Assembly (NCBI RefSeq): GCF_030247195.1
Contig: NC_080672.1
Span: 92,204,113 to 92,268,112, forward strand
Origin: Topomyia yanbarensis
Lineage: Eukaryota; Arthropoda; Insecta; Diptera; Culicidae
Reading direction: 5' to 3'
Length of the DNA: 64,000 bases
Shown here: positions 12,914 to 24,589 of the stretch, in pieces
Position numbering within the stretch: position 1 is the first letter of the stretch
How the letters are laid out: the number at the start of each line of letters is the position of its first letter
Made by a program: the position numbers and the translations under genes
The notes under the pieces: model-generated
Told to the model about the DNA's origin: nothing
Database searches by the model: none
What the model saw: the letters and a program-made list of their open reading frames with translations, nothing else

Positions 12914-15900
12914 CTGCAAAAAAAAAACAATATCAAATTCAACCACACATTACGCACCCCATAAATTAGACTACATACCTTTTGCAACTGCTCCACAACT
13001 TCCTGTAAGATCTTATTTTCCTTCATCAAATCAATCAGTTTGTCCTCCAAGTGCGATATCTGACGATATGTTTCGTTACTCTTCAGGTTGATTTTAATTT
13101 CCTGATTGCGCTTTCTTGCTTCATCCACCACATTTTCGGTTACACGTTTCTTATCCTCCAGCTCCTGCAGAGTGCTAGTCAACTCATTCATCTTTTCGAT
13201 AGCTTCCGATCTAGGTGCTTCAAGATTACTGTACTTTTGAATGTTGTTCAAAGCATCCGCCTCATCCTGCCTCAGACCGGACAGCTGGCTTACGGTTCTT
13301 TTTTCTAATATTTGAAGTTGCTTCAGCTGAATACTAAGTTTTTTGTATTCTTTCATGAGACCGGAGTGTGAGTTTAAGTCATTTTTCGCAGTAAATCCGG
13401 AGCTTTCCAGCTTGTCCGTCCCTAGCGCTTGCGTGTTAATACCTTGCAGAGTGATTTGCTCAATGGCAAAGGTTATTTGATTTTTTAGTGATTCAATGCC
13501 TAAAATATGAAAGCAGATAATTTGGGTAATACCTAATATTGCTTCTCAAAAACATTTTTATTTCTAGGAATAGTTAAGCAGATCATGTGAGTATAAAAAT
13601 GCTGTCGTGATTCGCTCGTTGGGAGACAGCCTCTGTCCAACTAACAAAATTGATTCCCTAGTTGGACTTACTGACAGATGTCAGAAACTCTTCAAATGAG
13701 ACGTTAGTAGTGTAAATGCATCTGCGCACATCTCTAATTATTGTCAGAGTGTCTAAGTAAATTTGGCAGGAGATTTTGGCATTCAGATGCTTTTAGTTGG
13801 AACGCAAGATTTCGGCGGAAAATTTTCCCTAATCAAATTTCGGAACATTTCCCGGGACCCATCTTCCGAACTGTAAACTAGCCTTTACAAAACACAAACA
13901 ACACTTACTTTGCTTTTCGGATGCCAAATTCTGCTGGAAGCTATCCATAAATGCCGACATCACTTCGTCACGCTTCTTCAACTCCTTATATTTGATGTGA
14001 CGTTCCGAGTTGCCTTCTTCCAAGTCCTGATCGATCTGTTGCAGCATTTCTTTCTTCTCTGTTAACTGATCCTCGATAATCTTTAGCTGTTTGCCAATGC
14101 TCGCCAGAGCCTGGTTATTGGATCGCACCTCGTTGATCAATTTTTCCCTTTCCTGGGCAGGCGACAGACGATTATTTTCTTCATCTCGCATTTGGTTGCG
14201 CTTTGCAATAAGCTCCTTCAGTTTCGATTTCAATCGATGAGCCTCGGTACGAGTTTGAGAGTTCAATATCATAGTGTTTAGCCGATCCTTGTGCTTCTCC
14301 AGTTCACTTATCTGATTATGAAATATAGTGTTTTGCTGCTTCAAAGTCTCCGAGAGCGTTTGATACTCGCGATACTTTTGTTGATCTGCCTCAGAGAGTG
14401 AAAAGATCATCTCATTAATCTTGTTCTTCTCTTTTTCAGCCTCCGCTTCCAGTTCCTTGTTTTCGACATCCTTAATCTGTCGTTGCTTGAAAACTATCTC
14501 CAGCTGTTCCTGGATGTGCTCATTGCGTTCGCGAAGTGCCACTGTTTCGTTCTGTAGCTGTTGGCGAGTCATTCCGGAGCTGCAGTTATCCAAAGCGATA
14601 TTCATCGAGGTTAAGGTTGATTGCAGTTGCGTCAGTTCCTTGGCGGCTTCTTTTACTTTTTTTTCGTATAGTTTTTTGGCGGATTTCTCGCGATCCAAAA
14701 ATTTCTTCTCCTTCATTAACTTCTCAGTTTCTTGGGAGATTTCCTGTATTTTTGCCTGCAGTACAGTTTGCCAGTACCGCTTGTCCTTGATCTGACGACT
14801 ACCACTGGCAGTCCCAACTCGACCATACGAGGTTGACAAACCGCTTATGCCATGCTGAGTGATGGGACGCTCCGTCATGCGCTTGTGATTTATTAATGAA
14901 AAAACAAATAGTTTGAATAAAAAACCATTTTAATTTAACGGGATTTCTGTATTTCTTTTAGTTAAATAAATTGTAATTGAGCGGTTATTGCAGATGAAAC
15001 AGAATAGTTTCAGTTTAGGATTCAGTACAGATTGGTCAAAATCAATTTCCGTTTGTTGTTTGATACTAATAGGCTTTTAAATTGTAATGGATTTGGAATT
15101 ATGCATGACTTGCTTAATAACGAAAAAATTGCGTTGTAAAAAGTCTTATATATTTCGCTGTAGAAACAAGTTCTAATATTATTTATATTGCGCTGTTTGA
15201 AGGGAACGGATTAGGAGCTGTGCCCGGCTGGTGGATTGCGATTTAGTTTAAAAATAACATGAACAATGTAAACCCCAATTTTAAAACATCTGACCGAAGC
15301 TCGTTGCATGCATTTAGCCACAAATTATAGATGTGAAAGCAGTCGAGGGTTGATATTCAAATGCGAAGATGTATTCTATTTTCAAAAGACTGTGTATATA
15401 TCAATTGAAATGACAATTATTAGAACGCTAGGGGCAGATCACTCTAAGAATGTATAACAAATTTGCATCAAATTAGAAAAAATGCATTTAATTTCCATTT
15501 TTGCATCAGCTTGGCACTCCCTCGCAGAAAAGTTGGTTCAACAAACGTGCTACGCTGATCCACTTTGTTCGACGTTTTGTTAAATGTAGGGCTAGTTTTT
15601 CTGTAGGGTTTTGACGTCTTACACGCAACGCAAACCACATTGCAGGCAACGCAAAAACATTGCACGCAACGCAAAATACATTATGAATTTCTATTTTGAT
15701 GGAAATAAATGCATTTAATTTCGCTGATTTTTTAAAATGCATCACAAGTGATCTGCCCCTAGTTAGAACGTCACTTTCCTGATTGGAAGGGAAAGGAAGG
15801 AAAGAGAGAAAAGGTAGATAAATGGAAAATGACACCACAATACTATCACAACACAAAAAATATACAGCCTGGCTTGACGGCTGAAGGAATAATGAACCCT

Positions 15901-18900
15901 ACTGATAAAGCCTTTTGCCTTTACCACACTGGGTTACCCTAATAAACATCTTATGATTCAAAAGCCTAACGACCTGTTCAGGGTATCATCCAAACAATAT
16001 GTGGAATCGTTGCACTATATGGGTTAAAGTTCGTGTATAAATTTTTTTATTAGGGTAGGGACATATCCTTGAGTTTTGGCTCCCTGTACATAGGTTCGCC
16101 CTAAGACAAGACGTTACAATAAAGGGGCCGTTTATGTTCCTATTTTACGTCAGAATGGAACAGCACCTGTTTCTGACTGTTTGCACTGTGCGCAATGTTA
16201 TTGCAGGAATAGCGAAATGATGTTTGGCAGTGTCCATATTATATTTATAGGAAAAGATTGTGATTACTTTAGACAAATAAAATTATTATCATTAAAAAAG
16301 TAAAAAAGAATTAATTGAACTGAAATTGTCCGGTAAAGTGAAACAAGTATTTATCATACATTTACCGTATACGTAGTTGATTAACTTTAACAAAAATAAG
16401 ACAGAAACCATGATATATTTCATTGATTTGAGTTCGATATACAATTATGTACTAATCCCGATGTCGAATCTGTCGAACGAAGTGCTTTTAGGGCAGCCCG
16501 ACTGTCAGAGCCAAAATAAATTCGTAACGATTGTATGCCACACAGAATCGCGAAGATTTCTGCTTGGAATATGGTACACTATCTATCATGCGAATGGGAT
16601 TCGTTTAATCTCATTTCACGACAATAGACACCAGAACCGGATCGGCCCTCCGCCAAATAATCACGTATTCCATACCTCGCGAGGAGGAGTTCTCACATTA
16701 AGGGGATTTTTTTTCTTTATATTTTTTTAAAGGTATACAATATAACCGTGAATCGAAAAAGTTTCTACAGTCCATTGCTCGAAGCGGCGTCCTGGCCGCT
16801 ATGGGACGGTCTTGTCTCGAGGCGCGCGCCTCAGGCAGAAACCTTTCCATTGCATTATGCACGTTCCCAGAATGTTTCGCATTGCACTGTACATGTGTAC
16901 AGGTCTCGAGAACGTATTTCACGGCTTGACATTTTGGTCAAAATTGTTAGTCACAATTTAGTCCGCCATATTAGAATCGCCATTTTTTAATTTTCATACA
17001 TATTAACTCAAACTCGTTCGTTCCTTTTATCTCGATTTTGGCTAAAATACCTGTTTTCCTAGTGGGGGTCCACCATATTGGATCAGCCATTTTAAATTTT
17101 GAAAAAATGACTTCATATTCTTTTTAAGCGTTGTCCAAACCCATAATAGGGATCTTTAGGGGTGTGCGGATTAAGGCATATTCTGATGCAGATTAGTACC
17201 GTGAGTTAATATCTCAGTCCTTTTTCAATTTTTAGGCCCGAAACTATTGAAAAAAACATTTTTAGTTTGTTTCCTTTTAGGACAATAACACATCCAAACC
17301 CATGCGACTTGCACGACCCTATAGGTTGCCTTACCATAGTTTGCAGACTTGGGATGGAAGGTTGCTAGCGGATTGACAAAGTACCAGATCATGCTGTGTG
17401 GGGTGCTGTGCCGGTTAACAATGAGGCGAACGAGATATTTGCAGATACGTCATTTAGTAGGACAACTGTCAGTTTGCTGGTTGAGTTTAATTTGTTTTTT
17501 TTAAATTTAAAAATCATAAAAGAATAATTAAGGTTTAAGAATGATATGAGTGTACTCGTAAGGACACCCGCTACCAAAACATATGAAAAACTGGCACAAT
17601 TTTTCCAAATTAAAGATCCCTATTCCAAATATAATTATTACAAAATATTGTAATTCTTCCACGCATAATTGTAACATTCATCCACGCATAATTCATCGAA
17701 AGTGTTCTCTAAACTTTAAACGCGTTCATCTCAAAACACGATTTTTCAAAACTGTGCGCAGTATCATTTGAAAACAATTCAATTTAAAGATTTTATAATT
17801 TGAATTCGTGAAAGAAAACCTATTTCATTGGCGGAATGATCTAAAAAATTTACAAATTACATGCAATCACTATTTTTAGTGGTCATTTATTTAATAAATT
17901 TTGTTTTCTTTAGAGCCTTATTATTAGTTCTGTGTTTCAGATCGATCATGAGGTAGCAGGCTGTACTGCTTTGGAATTCCACACGCACCTAACCATAGAC
18001 AAAACGTCATCACGGCCACCATTTTGTTTTTTCGTGTTGAAAAAAAATCGTTAATGAAGACGAAAATATAAGGCTTTTGAGTCCTAAGACTGATTCTTTG
18101 CTTTTTCATTGGTTCACAAATTTCACTTACTTTTTGATCATTTGAATGAGAATCTCCTCTTAAGTTTTAAAAAGAAAATTACATGTAAGTGTAAGGTTGC
18201 CAGTAACCTACGCACAAGAAAGTGCTTTGTTTGCAAATATAGTGGTTTTATCTTCAAGAGGCTCTAGAGCCGAGGGGCAAGCACTAGCAGGTTTAAGTGT
18301 TTCGTATTGAAAATACCAACGCATTTTGAATATAATTAAAGTAAATAATGAAAGTATTTAAAAATACTTCTGTTGTACTAAATAATGTACTTCATGTAAT
18401 TAATGCCAATGTGTACGTACTTAGAGTATTTAAAGTACATCCTAACCTAGGGGCAGATCACTTTAGAAATGTATAACAAACTTGCATCAAATTAGAAAAA
18501 ATGCATTTAATTTCCATTTTTGCATCAACTTTGCACTCCCTCGCATAAAAGTTTGTTTAACAAAGCGCATACGCTGATTCACCTTGTTCGACGTTTTGTT
18601 GAATGTAGGGCTAATGTTTTGTAGGGTTTTGACGTCTTACACGCAACGCAAAATACATTGTACGCAACGCAAAATACATTATGAATTTCTATTTTGATGG
18701 AAAGAAATGCATTTAATTTAGCTGATTTTTAAAAATGCATCACAAGTGATCTGCCCCTAGATCCTAACGGTAATTCAAATATTTTGCGTATTTAAAGTAC
18801 AAAGGCACTGTACTTAAAATCGTTTCAGTAATTAAAGTACAATGAATTTGACGCGTACTTTTTTAAATCTTTGAAGTACTTAATGTACTTTATGGTACTT

Positions 18901-19816
18901 AAAGTAACTAAATATGCAAGACTTTTGGCGCTGCGTCGTATTGAAGGTGCTTGCCCCCCATCTAGAGCAGCGATGAGAGATCGTATTCATCTGATTCAAG
19001 ATGCACATTCATTGCAAAACAATCCCAGCGATAACGATACGTTTTCTAAATAAATTGCCGAAATTATATGTTGAAATCAGTACGCAAAAAAACATTATTG
19101 TATAAAAATACTTGAGCGATTGGAGTCTTGAATCAAATTTTGCATCCAAAAACAGTCTTAAAGTTGCAAATGAAAACTTCAGAGATATGAAGAAAAAAAC
19201 CGTGATTTAAAAAAAAAATTCTCCGCTTTAATTCCACTATTTATTATATACATAATGGCATTAGAGCAAAACACTTAGTCTTAAGTGTGTTAAGTGAATA
19301 TCCAATAAATCATAAAAAAGTTTTGTTTTCAAAGGATGAAAAACCGGTATTTTTCAATGCAACCGGAAAAAAATTGAACCGTAGATATTGGATAGAACCT
19401 GATTGAATCATGATTAGCGTACTCCCCATGAAGCAAAAGTTAACAGCGTACTCACATTCCCAGCATTACCCAACGCCGTTCCTATTCTCTGGACAGAAGC
19501 GGACGAGTTTGTCGAATGAACGGTATTTGCTACCAATCGGCTTGCCGTCCCTCCTCTTAAAACCGAGGTAGCTCTGGAAGTAATTAAAACCATAATTTAC
19601 TTATAAACTACTTATAAATTAATTTCCGTTGACTGCCGTAATCACAGGCATCACATACTTCATTGCCGTTCCCGGTCTCAGAATTCCAATTGGACTCGGT
19701 GTGGACGAATCGTTAAACGAGCTGTAAATGCCTGCAGGGCCGATTCCTCCGCCACGCCGTGATGTCGGACGCTCCGACGATGATCGGGACGATGAGTTAT
19801 TATTAAAATCTTCCAT
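12806..19816 (-). CDS. IFT74: Intraflagellar transport protein 74 (IFT74), complete, 5 exons
   Basis: IFT74 is a core coiled-coil subunit of the IFT-B1 complex and pairs with IFT81. In the family its basic N-terminus helps the IFT81 CH domain bind tubulin for ciliary import. In insects it is needed in ciliated sensory neurons. Join 19816-19659, 19573-19456, 14881-13909, 13499-12979, 12913-12806: 1878 nt, 625 residues plus TAG, close to the human protein (about 600). All junctions are GT-AG and phase-consistent. Residues 1-95 are Ser/Arg-rich and disordered with repeated GTA words (RPGTAM, GGTAS, RIGTA, RVGTA). The conserved RPITQHGISGL box follows at about 94-104, then Glu/Lys/Gln-rich coiled coil including NRLSPAQEREKLINEVR and KYKELKKRDEVMSAF. 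The C-terminus ends CDYSGVRSEVEQLLGEHN. Intact, with no premature stops. Confidence 0.95.
12979..13499 (-). CDS. IFT74: IFT74 exon 4
   Basis: 521 nt after CATATTTTAG; donor GTATGT at 12978. Coiled coil including SNETYRQISHLEDKLIDLMK, matching the C-terminal third of IFT74. Confidence 0.92.
13909..14881 (-). CDS. IFT74: IFT74 exon 3, main coiled coil
   Basis: 973 nt after a TCACAAG acceptor; donor GTAAGT at 13908. Holds the RPITQHGISGL box and most of the heptad-rich region. Confidence 0.93.
14882..15419. other. IFT74 intron 2, distal part
   Basis: Intron 2 spans 14882-19455 (4574 bp) and has been filled by the elements listed below. This first part shows nothing recognisable. Confidence 0.5.
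15428..15762. mobile_element. hAT MITE copy 1 (335 bp) with 8-bp TSD
   Basis: Perfect 16-bp TIR CTAGGGGCAGATCACT at both ends and perfect 8-bp target duplication TTAGAACG (15420-15427, 15763-15770). Inside is a short tandem of about 20 bp with the core ACGCAACGCAAAATACATT, three units here. Non-coding. Confidence 0.92.
15771..16464. other. IFT74 intron 2, unclassified part
   Basis: No feature recognised. Confidence 0.4.
16465..16680 (-). pseudogene. LINE ORF2 RNase H remnant
   Basis: A minus-strand frame reads GSGVYCREMRLNESHS, then a stop, then TIFQAEIFAILCGIQSLRI and FGSDSRAALKALRST. The FQAE(I)xAI block with its Glu and the SDSxAALKAL block with its Asp are the RNase H signatures of insect LINEs (Jockey, I and Loa type). 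Fragment only, inside IFT74 intron 2 on the same strand. Confidence 0.65.
16690..17144. other. IFT74 intron 2, unclassified part
   Basis: Contains a palindromic GGCGCGCGCC at about 16820 and several GCCATTTT words; no element boundary fixed. Confidence 0.35.
17145..17624. mobile_element. MITE copy B (sister of 1-2925), about 480 bp
   Basis: Ends AATAGGGATCTTTA and TAAAGATCCCTATT are perfect 14-bp inverted repeats. Internal blocks match copy A, for example TGAGTGTACTCGTAAGGACA at 17548-17567 and 2454-2473. This copy preserves the site without the LINE (CCTTACCATAGTTTGCAG at 17330-17347) and lacks the (TA)n. Confidence 0.85.
17625..18438. other. IFT74 intron 2, unclassified AT-rich part
   Basis: Includes TACTT-word-rich sequence at 18350-18440 that continues at 18780-18910, on either side of the MITE at 18447. 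Confidence 0.4.
18447..18760. mobile_element. hAT MITE copy 2 (314 bp) with 8-bp TSD
   Basis: Same family as 15428-15762. TIR CTAGGGGCAGATCACT/AGTGATCTGCCCCTAG; perfect TSD ATCCTAAC (18439-18446, 18761-18768). It has one fewer unit of the internal 20-bp tandem, which accounts for the length difference from copy 1. Confidence 0.93.
18769..19455. other. IFT74 intron 2, proximal part
   Basis: Short (TACTT)-type words, then nothing recognised up to the exon 2 donor. Confidence 0.4.
19456..19573 (-). CDS. IFT74: IFT74 exon 2 (short, 118 nt)
   Basis: Starts after ACTTCCAG and ends at GTGAGT (19455). It encodes ATSVLRGGTASRLVAN and continues to RIGTALGNAGN. It completes the split codon from exon 1 and ends in phase 0, as exon 3 needs. 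Without it exons 1 and 3 do not join in frame. Confidence 0.85.
19659..19816 (-). CDS. IFT74: IFT74 exon 1
   Basis: ATG at 19816; 52 codons plus 2 nt. Low-complexity Ser/Arg start (SSSRSSSERPTSRRGGG) to RPGTAM. Donor GTATGT at 19658. Intron 1 is 85 bp. Confidence 0.88.
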
Positions 19817-19911
19817 TTAACTGTCGAATCACTTATGAAATTGTAGTAGCGTGTCGTTTCAGATGTGTAGTGCGTAAAGAGAACAGATCTATGTTTGTTT
19901 TGGAACTGTTA

Positions 19912-19925
19912 GTTCACATGGCAAC
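19912..19925. promoter_or_regulatory. Candidate RFX X-box upstream of IFT74
   Basis: GTTCACATGGCAAC, 96-109 bp upstream of the IFT74 ATG. It fits the imperfect palindrome RYYVYY-N2-RRHRAC with one mismatch (A at the fifth base of the left half; the right half GGCAAC is perfect). RFX factors drive ciliary genes through such sites, usually 60-250 bp before the ATG. Position and gene identity support it; binding is inferred. Confidence 0.55.
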
Positions 19926-20083
19926 AACATGGTTCATCGAAAGTGATCGGCTTTACGATGTTTTATGTTTGTTTTGTTTTGGTATGCGCAGGTGTTAGTG
20001 GAATCCAATGTGAAACATAAAATGTAATCAAGATAGTTTATGGAGATGGTGCAGGTAGATGATACAAAAATGCTTATTCAGAG

Positions 20084-20205
20084 TAGACCTGTGCGCCGCC
20101 GCGCCACGCCGCCGCCGCCGGTAATTTTTAACGTACGCCGACGCCGAACGGTAGATCGGCGGCGCGCCGCCGATGCATTTTTCCCGCGCCGACAATTCGC
20201 GAGCT
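20084..20205. repeat. CGG/CCG-rich repeat copy 1 (TGTGCGCCG family)
   Basis: A GC-rich island in AT-rich DNA, built of GCCGCCG and GGCGGCG words and containing CGATGCATTTTT. It shares the GTGCGCCG start and the CGATGCATTTTT word with three other islands (23405, 36838, 39640). Confidence 0.6.
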
Positions 20206-20225
20206 CTAAAATTATTGATTCATAA

Positions 20226-20959
20226 CTTTATCCACAAATCTAGGAACATTGTCTATGGACCGAATATACGACGTTAACTGATTCATGATTTATCACGTCT
20301 TGATAATTATTTGGTATTAGTGGTCGTCAATTGGATTACAAAATTAAAATAATCTTGATATTTTCTCTAAAACCACTACACGACACTCGCTATATAATTC
20401 AAAGATCCATTCTTGCTTCATCAACTGGTTATGATTGTGAGCATATAAGTTTCAATTCACCATTCGTGTGCGTGAAATGGTCCACAAATTAAAAAAAAAA
20501 CTTCCACTTTCAAGATATATGTGCCTGAAATTTACGATTATGTGCCTGATCCTAATCTTTGCACCTAATCAATTTCACTGAAACGCAGTGTATTATTCAT
20601 TGATTTTTTAACCGATTCTTAATTCCTAATATGCTACACACGATTCACCAGTCGAGCTCGTGAAACTGTTCATGATGTAATTCATGAAGTAATTAATTTT
20701 CCACATAATTTTATTATACTTACGTAAAAAATTACAAGGAACTCAGACTATTATTCATGGATTATTCGCTCTGCTTTTTGGTTTTGAAATTTCTATGTGA
20801 GCTATTGTGTACAACTGCTAGCAACCAGTCTCATAGGCACGAGCATTAGATACAAAGACATTACTAGGACCTGTAACCCTGTTATTCCTTTGTTAAAATT
20901 CAGAGAAATTAAATGAAACTGCGCTGAGCAAAATACATTACCTAACCACAATTCATGTC
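20226..20959. other. Degenerate repetitive stretch
   Basis: Words such as TTCATGATTTATCACG, ATTCAYSNNCGTGAAAT and CTTGATA recur, weakly like the 48560-48939 array. No gene seen. Confidence 0.3.
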
Positions 20960-21075
20960 CGTGAAATAATTTAGAAAACTATAAGATATGTGGCTTTGTG
21001 TAAAAAATCCAACGGTAAGCTCAAGACTAAAATATCACGATAACACGACGAGAATTTACGAAAATCCTTGCACGT
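20960..21075. repeat. Single unit of the 48.6-kb tandem family
   Basis: AAAAAATCCAACGGTAAGCTC, then AAGACTAAAATATCACGATAA and GAGAATTTACGAAAA, in the same order as in the units at 48560-48939. Confidence 0.55.
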
Positions 21076-22290
21076 CGTTCAATTCTTGACTGTTTTAGTC
21101 AATAAAGATAATAAAAATCAATGTTTCATCGAGTTATGAATTAGAATCATAAAAATATTAAACATATTCAGACACAACCACCTACTAAACATTTGAGTAT
21201 AATGTCATCTTTTTTTTGCGTGAACTAGTTTTGTGAAAACATAAAAATTATTTTCAATACGTGGTTTATTTATAATTGATTGAATCGTTACCTATTTTAA
21301 AAAAAAATTCTCGAAGAATAGTTGAGCAAAGTGATCTTGACTTTTCGCGACGCTGGTGCACAGATGTGGCGATGCAGAGGGTAAGATTTCTAGTCTCATA
21401 AATTATGCATCGTATGATCTAGCCCCACTCAAGAAAGATTTTCAGTGATTTGCACCAGCCCGGTATCACAGACAAATAAGACGTAACACGAGATGAATTT
21501 TCATCACTCGTAGAAAAAAAGGTCGATTTCAATTACAAATCGGTGGCGTTAGTGAAGAGATTTTGACACAGAGCTAAATGCGTTACTTAGTTTCCGCACC
21601 CACCTGAAAACGTTACGGTCTTTTTAATCTAATGCAAACCAAAACAAACAATATGGGCCGGTAATGTGAAATTCATTCTTGTCGCAGTGCCCAAGGTGGG
21701 AGTTGTTCACAACCATTTCTCAAGTTACAACACGATGCCAATCGATGACTAAGCACATAACAGTATGTTAGTAATTTAATTGATTCGGTGTATCGAATGT
21801 ATGCAATGGATTAGAATTTGTTGGTCCCCGGAACTGCTGGAGAAATTGGCGGGATGCAGGTGCTACGAAAACTAGAGATACGCTTAGGCCATTTTCAATC
21901 AGACTTGTTTAGTGATCAGTTTCAACCTAACAGGAGCTAACACGTCAAGTCGTGGAATGATTATGATTGATAGTAACTGTATATTTAGGTTTCGTCAGGG
22001 TGTAGAAATGTATGATTGCAGCACATCGAGCATACTTTGCACTCAAGATAGAAGCAGATCGTACGTTGTAAGAAAATGTAGTACCAGGGAATCGTATTCC
22101 TTATCATTGTGGCGATTTTGTACTTACAAGAAGTAAAATTAAACACTAGCCTGGAAAATGAAGTAATGTGTCTACCTTGAAAGGTGTCCTTACACGATCA
22201 TTAAAAGTGACATTTCTGCGCAGTAATACCAATAATAACGCCTCGTATTAGGGTACCAGATATCTGCGGGATTCTAAAAGAGCGATGGTA
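21076..22290. other. Unclassified intergenic stretch
   Basis: No supported gene. The open frame at 21912-22136 has no recognised domain. Confidence 0.35.
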
Positions 22291-22550
22291 AACAACCCAG
22301 GGACAACTTGACAGATAGTGCTTGTTTCATATATGCACCACCGATTTGATGGTGGCGCTAGTATGCCTTCTCTGTATGAGTACCGCGAATAACGAAACGA
22401 AAAAGTTTGAAGAGAAAAGCGTGTTTCGTTACGTGTGTTATGAACGCCGTCAATGCGCGTAGAATAACATATAGAAAAAGCTTATTCCAAAATATGAATA
22501 AAGAAAACTATTATTAGAGAATAAATTTATCCCTAACTGAAAATCGTCAG
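22291..22550. repeat. Dispersed repeat shared with 31925-32110
   Basis: GACAGATAGTGCTTGTTTCA, then ATATGCACCACCGATTTGAT, matches GACAGAAAGTGCTTGTATCA and ATATGTACCACTGATTTGAT at about 31944-31990. Similarity resumes around AGAATAAATTT (22519, 32087). Confidence 0.6.
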
Positions 22551-23404
22551 CAAAGTTACATAAATCTTATTATATATTTAGCTGGAAGTCTGTTTTTAAC
22601 AACCGGCTCTCTTCCTTCCTAAACATGTTTTGGATTTCTTGTTGTGTGAAGTTTGAAATCGTTAAATCATTGGTGCTCTTTATCTCGAGAATCGTAAATG
22701 AAAAACATTTTGGCCAATGAAAGTACGTTCACCACCAAGCTTAACAATTCGTTTTGAATAGAATTTGTGTTTTTATCAGAATTCTAGCAGCAAAAAAAAT
22801 CGCCATATCACCCCCAAAATTTGCTTATGAATTCAATATATTGGAGCTGTCAATTGTCCCCGGGCTTACGGTAAAGATGACTAAATAGAAACAAAAAACA
22901 ATGAAACGACAACAACAATTAATTTCCTCAAACAAAACAAAAAATTTTTTACCGTTGCTTAATTTCCCAAATATAGAACAATAAATAATTATTATGGGTC
23001 ATTGAAATACAGTCGTTACTCTGCATTCTTCAAATTTGTCAATTGCAATCATTATTTCATGCGAAGTCGTAGTATGCGACATCGACAATTTTTCTATTTC
23101 GTTCTTCAAATTTTACAACTGTAAAAAAAGTTCCACCTTTAATTTATTATCTTGCATTTGGCAAGCAGGGTGGGCACTATTGGAGCTTCAGTTGAAAAAA
23201 AATTCGATGTGGTTGCGAAAATTACATTTTGTGCAATGTGTTCAACAGATGTCGCTAGTACATCGTGGGCGATGATTTTTTTAGATTTTCTTTAAGCTGT
23301 AACGTTTGTTTGTATGTATGAAGTCTGTTACAATAGAAACCGAAAATTTGGGAAAGGAATTGTACAGCCAAGAATTTTTTTTAGTTACATAGGCGTCAAT
23401 ATTC
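22551..23404. other. Unclassified intergenic stretch
   Basis: Nothing recognised. Confidence 0.35.
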
Positions 23405-23536
23405 GTCACGCCGACACACGCCGGCGCGCCGCCGCCGGTAGGGTCCAACGGCGTGACGCCGCCAACGCCGCCGCCGCCGGCCAAAAATGTCGCTTACGCC
23501 GCCGCCGATTAAAAATGCATCGGCGCACACCTCTAA
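23405..23536. repeat. CGG/CCG-rich repeat copy 2
   Basis: GC-rich island ending ATGCATCGGCGCACACCTCTA, the reverse complement of the start seen at 36838 (TAGAGGTGTGCGCCGAT). The TAGAG end suggests a hAT-like TIR. Confidence 0.6.
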
Positions 23537-24589
23537 TTCAGAGAAACTTCCGTAACAGGAGTGTAATTAATATTGTCTTGAATAATTTCCAACATGCGAT
23601 CTTATTTCCTAAAATTAATTTTCAAAGCCCATTGCGTGCTGAACTTGCGACTGATAGCTTTGTATTTATTCAAGTACATACACCGTTACCTTCGCGTTTC
23701 CATTACCTTGCATCTCAACCACGTTTTTTGCATAATATGTTTGAATTTATCAGTGTGAGTGCACGCAAAATTTCCAGCCGGTGCCAGCCGCAGTTCATTC
23801 TGTTTAGATCCGGTAACAAGACGTGGTTGTGAAGTGCCGTTAAATCTAAATGCTCGCCGGTTTATTGTGAAGTGCTTATCGCGTTTACAATGATGATTTG
23901 ATGCAAAGTTCATATTTTCTAATGGTAAGTTAATGAAATTATGCGTTACAGGACACGTAAACCGCAAAAACCATCGACACATTGATGCGCTCTGCTACAA
24001 GCTAAACCGTCATTGTTTTGCTGGAGAATGGGGTTCGTAGACAGAAGATTCTGATTAAAATGGCAAGTGTGCATGTGTTTGCTGCGGCGATACAAATTTT
24101 GAGGGTTGAAGCAATTCAGTAGGGGAGACTTGAGTGTATGTAAAGTGGGCCCTACACGAGCAGAAATATTGACGATAAATCATATTGATCTATATATTGA
24201 TGGTGTCAACTTCAAAATATTGATTCTGGAGAATTTAAATGGGATTGAAAGATTGAAACAGTTGTCAATAAATTTATTGACAATATTTCTGTCGCGCTTC
24301 AAGGGAACGAGAGCAACTGTCAAAAATATCTTAATGATTATTTGTCAATATTATTCCAAACTAATTTAAACCATGTATTTTAAGAGGTTTGTTCGTTTGG
24401 AATACCACTGAGAGATAATAATGATAGTTTTCTTCACTTTCCTTACATACGCTCTGGGGAAGCCCAGGACGCATTTATAGCGAAACGAATTTAGCAAAAG
24501 ATCATAGACAGTTATGCTTATGGTATGCTAGTTGAAATTTTTTGTCTAACTGAAAAGCATCTAAAATTTATTTTATCGAACTGAATAAG
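23537..24589. other. Unclassified intergenic stretch
   Basis: No supported gene. Confidence 0.35.

Noticed and set aside
14421..14795. Phe/Ser-rich plus-strand frames
   Set aside because: Antisense shadows of IFT74 exon 3.
14878..14878. Internal ATG as the IFT74 start
   Set aside because: The upstream exons join in phase and supply the conserved basic N-terminus.
23314..23832. 172-codon plus-strand frame
   Set aside because: Kept open by the CCG-rich island; no recognisable domain outside it.
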